A DNA stretch of 10,792 nucleotides from an uncultured Oscillospiraceae bacterium (GTDB taxonomy: Bacteria; Bacillota; Clostridia; Oscillospirales; Oscillospiraceae): positions 1 through 10,792 of the forward strand of contig CAKUND010000065.1 in NCBI GenBank assembly GCA_934668295.1, written 5' to 3'. The translations under genes and the position numbers were made by a program. The notes beneath the pieces were generated by a model, which did no database searches, was not told the origin of the DNA, and saw nothing but the letters and a program-made list of their open reading frames with translations. Below are positions 5,773 through 10,792 of this stretch, one piece after another (position 1 is the first letter of the stretch; every line of letters begins with the position of its first letter).

Positions 5773-6342
5773 ATGAGTATCCTGGAGATCCTTCTGCTGG
5801 GCATCGGATTGTCGATGGACGCGTTCGCGGTGTCGATCTGTAAGGGGCTTTCGACGAAAAAGCTGCAGGTCAAGCACTATTTGATCGTCGGCGCGTGGTT
5901 CGGCGGCTTTCAGGCCTTGATGCCGACCATCGGCTATTTTCTGGGCTCGACGTTCGAGCAGTACATCACAGCCTTCGACCACTGGGTCGCGTTCGTGCTG
6001 CTGGCCGCCATCGGCGCGAACATGATCAAGGAGAGCTTCTCCAAAGAGGAATCCGAGACAAACGCCTCGTTCGCGTTCAAGACGATGCTGCTGATGGCGC
6101 TGGCCACGAGCATCGACGCGCTGGCCGTCGGCATCACGTTCGCGCTGCTGCCGGACGTCAATGTGCCGCTGGCCGTCTGTCTCATCGGCGCGACGACGTT
6201 CCTCTGTTCCGCCGCCGGGCTCCGGATCGGCAATCTGTTCGGCCTGCGCTACAAGGCCAAGGCCGAGCTGGCGGGCGGCATCATCCTGATCCTGATCGGC
6301 CTGAAGATTTTGCTTGAGCATCTGGGCGTGATCAGCTTTTAA
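5773..6342 (+). CDS. mntP: Manganese efflux pump MntP
   Basis: MntP (YebN) exports Mn2+ across the cytoplasmic membrane and protects against manganese excess. The 189-residue product matches the family's normal length and its two-fold repeated plan of six membrane helices. The two conserved acidic motifs are visible: [12 protein letters not shown] (D16) in the first helix and [15 protein letters not shown] (D115) in the fourth. The start [18 protein letters not shown] is typical. The ribosome site is poor: the only candidate, AAAAGG (5754-5759), lies 13 bases from the ATG. The gene stands alone between two intrinsic terminators. Many mntP genes are controlled by a yybP-ykoY riboswitch, but the 64-base gap upstream has no room for one. 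Confidence 0.93.
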   Translation: MSILEILLLGIGLSMDAFAVSICKGLSTKKLQVKHYLIVGAWFGGFQALMPTIGYFLGSTFEQYITAFDHWVAFVLLAAIGANMIKESFSKEESETNASFAFKTMLLMALATSIDALAVGITFALLPDVNVPLAVCLIGATTFLCSAAGLRIGNLFGLRYKAKAELAGGIILILIGLKILLEHLGVISF

Positions 6343-6350
6343 ATCTCCAC

Positions 6351-6383
6351 CCCCGGCAGGGCCTCCCCTGCCGGGGTTTTTTT
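6351..6383 (+). terminator. Intrinsic terminator of mntP
   Basis: A perfect 11-bp stem (6351-6361 with 6366-6376) of mostly G and C has a 4-base loop CCTC and seven T (6377-6383). It begins 8 bases after the stop. Confidence 0.95.
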
Positions 6384-6397
6384 GTATTCCGCCGCAC

Positions 6398-6571
6398 TGG
6401 CGCGGGGGAGCGCCCCCCTGGCTCCCATTTTAAGGGGAGCTGTCAGCGAAGCTGACTGAGAGGTCAGCAGGCAGCTTCGTTTTGCTTTGGGCTTCAGCAA
6501 TTCGCAGCTGCTCCTTACCCTCATCCGGCCTTTCGGGCCGCCTTCCCCTAGGGGAAGGCGTTGGCGCGGGG
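6398..6571. mobile_element. MITE-like intergenic repeat element with 10-bp flanking direct repeats
   Basis: A 154-base segment (6408-6561) without a gene is bounded by identical 10-base direct repeats TGGCGCGGGG at 6398-6407 and 6562-6571. Inside are hairpins: GCTCCC/GGGAGC (6421-6426 with 6435-6440), GTCAGC-GAA-GCTGAC (6442-6456), and a perfect 22-base palindrome at 6539-6560 centred on CCCTAGGG. The two ends are loosely inverted copies (CGCCCCCCTGG near the left, CGCCTTCCCCTAGG on the other strand at the right). Elements with AGCTGTCAGCGAAGCTGAC are familiar to me from gaps between genes in gut Oscillospiraceae, but I could not search. Nothing further is seen in 6572-6614. Confidence 0.55.
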
Positions 6572-6614
6572 CGCGCAGGATACAAAATTTTTCAGATTTT
6601 ATAGGTTTCTGGTA

Positions 6615-6643
6615 TTGCAATTATTTCCTGTTCTTGGTATAAT
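6615..6643 (+). promoter_or_regulatory. Strong promoter of the surface-protein gene
   Basis: TTGCAA (6615-6620), a 17-base spacer, and a perfect TATAAT (6638-6643) preceded by TGG, an extended -10. Transcription would start near 6650, giving a leader of about 60 bases. A strong ribosome site AAAGGAGAGG (6691-6700) lies 9 bases before the ATG at 6710. Confidence 0.8.
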
Positions 6644-6709
6644 ATGGGTGTTCAACCAATCGTTTCAACATTACAACTGTTTTAAGACGCAAAGGAGAGG
6701 ATCTTGGCA

Positions 6710-9700
6710 ATGAAAAGGAGAATTGTTTCTTTATTATTGGCTGTGATTATGCTGTTCGGGTTGTTGCCTGTGACAGCGTTAGCAGAAACATTGACAAGCA
6801 AAGGATTCGGTAGCGATGGTAAATATTACTATCATTACAATCTGAACGGTTTGTCATATGATGGAATTTCGATAAACTATACAATTTGGGGTGACCTTGC
6901 TGCAAACTATGATATCAAATGGGAGCTTTATACCCGTAATATCTATGGTGGAAGCGTCCAAAACACTGGAAAAACCGACAAATCTCTCCATGAACACAAC
7001 TTGAAGAATGTTGTCGGTCATTCCTTCAACTCCAGCAAGTATTGGTTCTATCTTGAAAAGTGGGATGGCAAACAGAAATGGAAATTGGACAGCGAAGTAA
7101 GATGGGCTGTCGACACCAAGGACGCAGACAGTGTCGTAACGATTGGTTCTACTTGTCTTGATAATACCTGGGCAGAGTGCGGTATCCGTGTATATCTTAC
7201 TCCTCTGAATGTCCCGATGGAGGACTCCACAAAGCCGTATCTGGTAAGCGTCACGCAGAAATCCAAGGCTGCGATTGAGGATGAGCCGCGCGATGTTGAG
7301 CTCTATGTTGAAGGTAAGTATGTCGGCAAGCAGGTCGGCGCTGTGCGGTTCCCTAACCGCGAGGATGCAAAGGCCAGCGACCTGAATATCAAGGTACAGG
7401 ATGGCTTTGACATTGCCAAGATCGAAGCTTCCGGCAGCACCTATAAAATCTATCTGGTATACGGCCCGCGGAAGGTCACGATCCGGTATAAGCTGATCGG
7501 CGAGCACAACACGAACGGCCTTGTGGAAACCAACGGTCTGAAAAACAGCACGATCGCAAATGCGGTATTCCAGGATAAGAGCTGGAACCAGAGCAACATC
7601 TTTACCAAGGAATACAATCAGCTTCCCACCACTACAGTTGAGATCAATACTGCTCGGAGCATGAATCAATTACCGCTGTATGAATCAGCGGACGTCAAGC
7701 TCGTCAGCGGCAACGCAGGAATTGAAAAAAGCGGCACAGACAAATACAAAATCACGGTCGGGTATGAGAATTCCGTGATTGAGGTTGCATACAAGGCAAA
7801 GTTCCCCCATGACGACCCGCTTTATATTGACTGGTACAAGCGCGGCGCGGGCGGTATCTTTGATCTTTTGCAGAAGAACGCGAACCAGCCCTATGGCTTT
7901 GACCTGACCAATCTGCACGAGCAGGAAACCTTCTATGTCATTCAGAACGGCGGACTGACGCAGGAGGCAAAGGACGCCGGGCCGGGTCAGGAATATGTGG
8001 ATTCCGAGGGACAGCATTACCGGTTCTGGAAGGCCGCGGTCGGCTTCGACTGGGACTGGATCGATTCGCTGTACTACAAATCCTCGGCCCAGACGTGGTT
8101 CTATACATATAAAATCGACCTCTATTACCGCGACATCTTTGCGCACGAATGGAAGGTCTGGAAAACGATCACGGTCGGCCCGATCGAGGTTCCCTATGAC
8201 GAGGGACGCATCAACTTCGTTTATCAGCGGTATAACCCGGACACGGGCGAGGATAATCCCGAGGACACGGGCGATTACAGCTTCACGCTGGCATATGACG
8301 GCAATGCGGGCGCGGAGAAGATCGGCGTTCCGCAGCCGACGGTCATGAGCAACGTTGCACTGTCGGATACGGGCACTTACGAGATTCCCGTAAGCCGTTA
8401 TCAGCCGGAGCGCACGGATTATAAGTTCCTCGGCTGGGACGAGAATCCGAACGCCACAACGCTGGCGTATCCTGCCGGCAATCTCGGCCCGGTCATCTTT
8501 AACGGAAGCGACGGCAAGACCCAGACCAAGACGCTTTATGCGATCTGGGAGAAGACCGGCGGGGATTCGGCGACATATACGGCGACGTATTACTGGAACT
8601 ACACCGAAAATACGAATTCCTATCATACGCAAGAGAATCTGAAGACCGGCAATAAGCTCACCCAGCCGGACGATCCCACGCGGGAGGGCTACACCTTCGG
8701 CGGCTGGTACACCACCGACACCTGCACAGACGGCACGAAGTGGGACTTCGAGAAGGATACCGTCCAGAAGCAGGACATCTATCTGTACGCGAAGTGGACG
8801 AAAGCCGCCTCGACCTCGTATACCATCAATTATTATAAGGATTATCAAGATGGCAACGCACCGTTTGATACGATAAGCGGGAACGGCTATGTCGGCGATG
8901 TTATCAATGCAGATGTCGACAACAATAAGCCTGACGCCACCTATATCGTCGACACCTCGAGAACGACCAAGACCTCGATGAAGCTCGTCGAGGATTCTTC
9001 CAAGAACGTCCTGAACGTCTACTACGAGAAGGACGAGCACGGCAACCGCAACGACGGCACCGATGGCCCGGACGGTGTGCCGGACAAGTACCAGAAGAAG
9101 ATCACTTTCATTGTCGTAAACGGCACTTGGAGTGATAACACGACTACGAAGGACGTCTATGTCACGCTGCTTGATGCGGCTGGCAAGTGGAGCGAAGACG
9201 GCACCGGCACGCTGACCGCACCCACCGACATGAAGGCAAACGCCACTTATGATCAGGCCAGCGGCAAATGGAATACCACTCCCCCGGCTACTGTTTCCGG
9301 CACTGCGGATGTGACCTACAAGTACAGCTTCAGCAAGTCCAAGGTCAACTACACTGTCAACTACTTCAAGGACGGAACGCAGTTTGACACAGTTTCCGAC
9401 TCTGCTGATATCGGAACTTCCGTCACTGCTGATGTTACCACCAAGAAGCCGGAGGGCTATGTTCTTGATACTGCTGCTAGCACAACCTCCAAAGAGCTTG
9501 ATGCGGATTCCACCAAGAACATCCTGAACGTCTACTACGAGAAGGACGAAAAGGGCGGCGGCGAGGACGGCGACGACCCGGACAACATCCCGGACAAGTA
9601 CCAGAAGAAGGTCACCTTCCAGATCGTGAATGGTACCTGGGCTGATGGCACGGATGCTGACAAGATCGTCTATGTCACGCTGTACAAGGACAACAAGTGG

Positions 9701-10792
9701 GATGCAAACGGTGAAGGTACGCTGACCGCACCTACCGGCATGACGGCAAACGCCACTTATGATCAGGCCAGCGGCAAATGGGATACCACTCCCCCGGCTA
9801 CTGTTTCCGGCACTGCGGATGTGACCTACAAGTACAGCTTCAGCAAGTCCAAGGTCAACTACACTGTCAACTACTTCAAGGACGGAACGCAGTTTGACAC
9901 AGTTTCCGACTCTGCTGATATCGGAACTTCCGTCACTGCTGATGTTACCACCAAGAAGCCGGAGGGCTATGTTCTTGATACTGCTGCTAGCACAACCTCC
10001 AAAGAGCTTGATGCGGATTCCACCAAGAACATCCTGAACGTCTACTACGAGAAGGACGAAAAGGGCGGCGGCGAGGACGGCGACGACCCGGACAACATCC
10101 CGGACAAGTACCAGAAGAAGGTCACCTACAAGGTCGTAAACGGCACTTGGAGCGATGGCAAGACTGCTGACAAGTACGAGTACGTCACACTGCTTGATGA
10201 GAACGGCAAGTGGAGTGAGAACGGCACCGGCACGCTGACCGCACCCACCGGCATGACTCCGGACACCGGCTTCATCGGCGGCAGCTGGGCCCCGACACTG
10301 CCCGAGAAGGTAACGAAGGACTCCGCTGATACTTACACGTACAGCTTCTCGAACGATACGCGCAAGGTGACTGTGACCAACGTTGGCAGCGGCCACACCG
10401 ACAAGGATGGTACAAACACCGTCAACTACGGTGACAGCCTCACCATTACGATCTCCCCCGACGCCAACTACTGCATCGATAAGATCACGCTGGACAATGT
10501 CGAGCAGGAGATCCCCACCGACAAGAAGTTTGTTGTCAGCAATGTGACGACGGATAAGACGGTTGAGATCACCTACGCAGCTGACGACAACCACGACAAT
10601 ATCCCCGACAAGTACCAGAAGAAGATCACCTACAAGGTCGTAAACGGCTTCTGGGATACAGCAAAGACCGACAAGGCTGACAAGGTCGAGTACGTCACGC
10701 TGCTCGATGAGAACAGCAAGTGGAGTGAGAACGGCACCGGCACGCTGACCGCACCCACCGGCATGACTCCAGACACCGGCTTCATCGGCGGC
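6710..10792 (+). CDS. Very large secreted repeat-rich surface protein (3' end beyond window)
   Basis: The frame is open from the ATG at 6710 to the last base: 1361 codons with no stop. A signal peptide is clear (MKRRIVSLLLAVIMLFGLLP, cleavage likely after VTALA, residue 25). An unrecognised N-terminal region, probably beta-rich, reaches about residue 520. Two Listeria-Bacteroides (Flg_new-like) repeats follow, at about 525-615 (YKFLGW...LYAIW) and 620-698 (GYTFGGWYT...YLYAKW). MucBP-like units are at 703-775, 879-946 and 1049-1116, each ending in LNVYYEKD. Asp-rich loops of the form DxxPDKYQ come next, then 'VVNGTW' units, then an InlB-B-like module at about 1218-1290 (VNYGDSLTITISPDANY). Such proteins usually act in adhesion or cell-surface contacts and are anchored at the C-terminus, which is not visible here. 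It is a single gene behind a strong promoter. Its specific partner cannot be told. Confidence 0.88.
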   Translation, partial: MKRRIVSLLLAVIMLFGLLPVTALAETLTSKGFGSDGKYYYHYNLNGLSYDGISINYTIWGDLAANYDIKWELYTRNIYGGSVQNTGKTDKSLHEHNLKNVVGHSFNSSKYWFYLEKWDGKQKWKLDSEVRWAVDTKDADSVVTIGSTCLDNTWAECGIRVYLTPLNVPMEDSTKPYLVSVTQKSKAAIEDEPRDVELYVEGKYVGKQVGAVRFPNREDAKASDLNIKVQDGFDIAKIEASGSTYKIYLVYGPRKVTIRYKLIGEHNTNGLVETNGLKNSTIANAVFQDKSWNQSNIFTKEYNQLPTTTVEINTARSMNQLPLYESADVKLVSGNAGIEKSGTDKYKITVGYENSVIEVAYKAKFPHDDPLYIDWYKRGAGGIFDLLQKNANQPYGFDLTNLHEQETFYVIQNGGLTQEAKDAGPGQEYVDSEGQHYRFWKAAVGFDWDWIDSLYYKSSAQTWFYTYKIDLYYRDIFAHEWKVWKTITVGPIEVPYDEGRINFVYQRYNPDTGEDNPEDTGDYSFTLAYDGNAGAEKIGVPQPTVMSNVALSDTGTYEIPVSRYQPERTDYKFLGWDENPNATTLAYPAGNLGPVIFNGSDGKTQTKTLYAIWEKTGGDSATYTATYYWNYTENTNSYHTQENLKTGNKLTQPDDPTREGYTFGGWYTTDTCTDGTKWDFEKDTVQKQDIYLYAKWTKAASTSYTINYYKDYQDGNAPFDTISGNGYVGDVINADVDNNKPDATYIVDTSRTTKTSMKLVEDSSKNVLNVYYEKDEHGNRNDGTDGPDGVPDKYQKKITFIVVNGTWSDNTTTKDVYVTLLDAAGKWSEDGTGTLTAPTDMKANATYDQASGKWNTTPPATVSGTADVTYKYSFSKSKVNYTVNYFKDGTQFDTVSDSADIGTSVTADVTTKKPEGYVLDTAASTTSKELDADSTKNILNVYYEKDEKGGGEDGDDPDNIPDKYQKKVTFQIVNGTWADGTDADKIVYVTLYKDNKWDANGEGTLTAPTGMTANATYDQASGKWDTTPPATVSGTADVTYKYSFSKSKVNYTVNYFKDGTQFDTVSDSADIGTSVTADVTTKKPEGYVLDTAASTTSKELDADSTKNILNVYYEKDEKGGGEDGDDPDNIPDKYQKKVTYKVVNGTWSDGKTADKYEYVTLLDENGKWSENGTGTLTAPTGMTPDTGFIGGSWAPTLPEKVTKDSADTYTYSFSNDTRKVTVTNVGSGHTDKDGTNTVNYGDSLTITISPDANYCIDKITLDNVEQEIPTDKKFVVSNVTTDKTVEITYAADDNHDNIPDKYQKKITYKVVNGFWDTAKTDKADKVEYVTLLDENSKWSENGTGTLTAPTGMTPDTGFIGG
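8282..8551 (+). other. Listeria-Bacteroides repeat 1 within the surface protein
   Basis: Residues about 525-614 have the Flg_new signature: a starting FTLAYDGNAG, a central YKFLGWDEN and a closing TLYAIWEK. This is a beta-grasp-like surface module found in internalins and many gut Firmicute surface proteins. Confidence 0.7.
8567..8803 (+). other. Listeria-Bacteroides repeat 2 within the surface protein
   Basis: Residues about 620-698 carry the clearest Flg_new signature of the window: PTREGYTFGGWYTTD (GGW with W666), a WDFEKDTV stretch, and a closing IYLYAKW (W696). Confidence 0.8.
8816..9034 (+). repeat. MucBP-like unit 0 of the surface protein
   Basis: Residues about 703-775 begin YTINYYKDYQDG and end KNVLNVYYEKD. 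It is the diverged relative of the two nearly identical later units at 9344-9547 and 9854-10057. All share the pattern Y-T-[IV]-N-Y-[YF]-K-D at the start and LNVYYEKD at the end. Confidence 0.65.
9235..9617 (+). repeat. Near-identical long repeat, copy 1
   Basis: This stretch matches copy 2 (9745-10127) base for base over 383 positions, except at 9272 (A, giving Asn) against 9782 (G, giving Asp). It spans the end of one 'VVNGTW' unit, a whole MucBP-like unit (9344-9547), and the Asp-rich loop ending in PDKYQKK. The copies are 510 bases (170 codons) apart, in frame. Confidence 0.97.
9745..10127 (+). repeat. Near-identical long repeat, copy 2
   Basis: This is the second copy of the 383-base block at 9235-9617, 510 bases downstream, with one difference (9782). 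It contains the MucBP-like unit at 9854-10057 and the loop at 10073-10114. Beyond 10127 the copies diverge at once (TTCCAG against TACAAG). Confidence 0.97.
10234..10792 (+). repeat. Third and fourth 'VVNGTW' units at a 510-base period
   Basis: The block GCTGACCGCACC recurs at 9211, 9721, 10234 and 10744, so the period is 510, 513 and 510 bases. The stretch around 10217-10282 recurs at 10727-10792 with one difference (the CCG/CCA codon). The segment between these two units is not MucBP-like but an InlB-B-like module. Confidence 0.85.
10361..10582 (+). other. InlB-B-like (Flg_new_2-like) module within the surface protein
   Basis: Residues about 1218-1291 read KVTVTNVGSGHT, then VNYGDSLTITISPDANYCID and VVSNVTTDKTVEITYA. 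The pattern of a Gly-rich start, YGDSLTITISPD, and 'VTTDKTVEITY' matches divergent InlB B-repeats as I know them. It stands where the two previous periods have a MucBP-like unit. Confidence 0.65.

Noticed and set aside
6339..6620. Open frame of 93 codons on the - strand in the gap after mntP.
   Set aside because: It covers the mntP terminator and the hairpin element, has no ribosome site, and its sequence only reflects the repeats.
6854..7669. Open frame of 271 codons on the - strand.
   Set aside because: It lies fully opposite the 5' part of the surface-protein gene, has no ribosome site that I can see, and shows no domain.
9235..10127. CRISPR-like or short tandem repeat array.
   Set aside because: The repeats are long, in frame and protein-coding, with no short repeat and unique spacer pattern.
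7685..10594. Open frame of 969 codons on the - strand opposite the surface-protein gene.
   Set aside because: Its protein is repetitive and rich in V, L, R and G, mirroring the repeat structure of the + strand gene. No signal, ribosome site or promoter was seen. The + frame has a signal peptide, promoter, ribosome site and recognisable domains. The antisense opening comes from the codon bias of the real gene.

Overview
The window looks like a chromosomal segment from a moderately GC-rich member of the Clostridia, most likely an Oscillospiraceae-type gut Firmicute. The reasons are the bS21 tail, GGAGG-type ribosome sites, sigma-A-like promoters, a ferredoxin-fused aldo/keto reductase, a MITE-like intergenic element of a kind I associate with gut Oscillospiraceae, and a Gram-positive surface protein built from Listeria-Bacteroides-type repeats. 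The taxonomy is an inference from sequence style, not a search.

Layout. Positions 2-55 are the 3' end of rpsU on the + strand, closed by a strong terminator. From about 196 to 4041 everything is on the - strand. In transcription order it runs: ferredoxin-fused aldo/keto reductase, a PlsC-like acyltransferase, prfB (release factor 2) and secG, ending in a bidirectional hairpin that faces rpsU. prfB and secG each have a well-spaced promoter of their own. The prfB gene is one continuous frame, without the usual UGA frameshift site. From 4145 onward genes are on the + strand. A two-gene overlapping operon encodes an unnamed polytopic membrane protein (resembling DUF2238/YjdF) and a PAP2-type membrane phosphatase/phosphotransferase, and ends in a terminator. 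Next is a mntP manganese exporter with its own terminator. The gap at 6343-6709 holds that terminator, a 154-bp hairpin-rich element flanked by 10-bp direct repeats, and a strong promoter.

That promoter drives a very large secreted surface protein that starts at 6710 and is still open at the window's end (at least 1361 residues). After a signal peptide and an unrecognised N-terminal part come two Listeria-Bacteroides (Flg_new-like) repeats. These are followed by a train of alternating modules: a MucBP-like unit, an Asp-rich Ca-binding-type loop, and a 'VVNGTW' unit. The train has a period of 510-513 bp. Two copies are identical at 382 of 383 bases, and in the third period the MucBP-like unit is replaced by an InlB-B-like module of almost the same length.

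How the genes work together: rpsU, prfB and secG are translation and secretion housekeeping. plsC and the PAP2 protein both act on membrane lipids or lipid phosphates but sit in separate transcription units. The surface protein is accessory and probably fast-evolving. No CRISPR array, tRNA, rRNA or transposase gene was seen.
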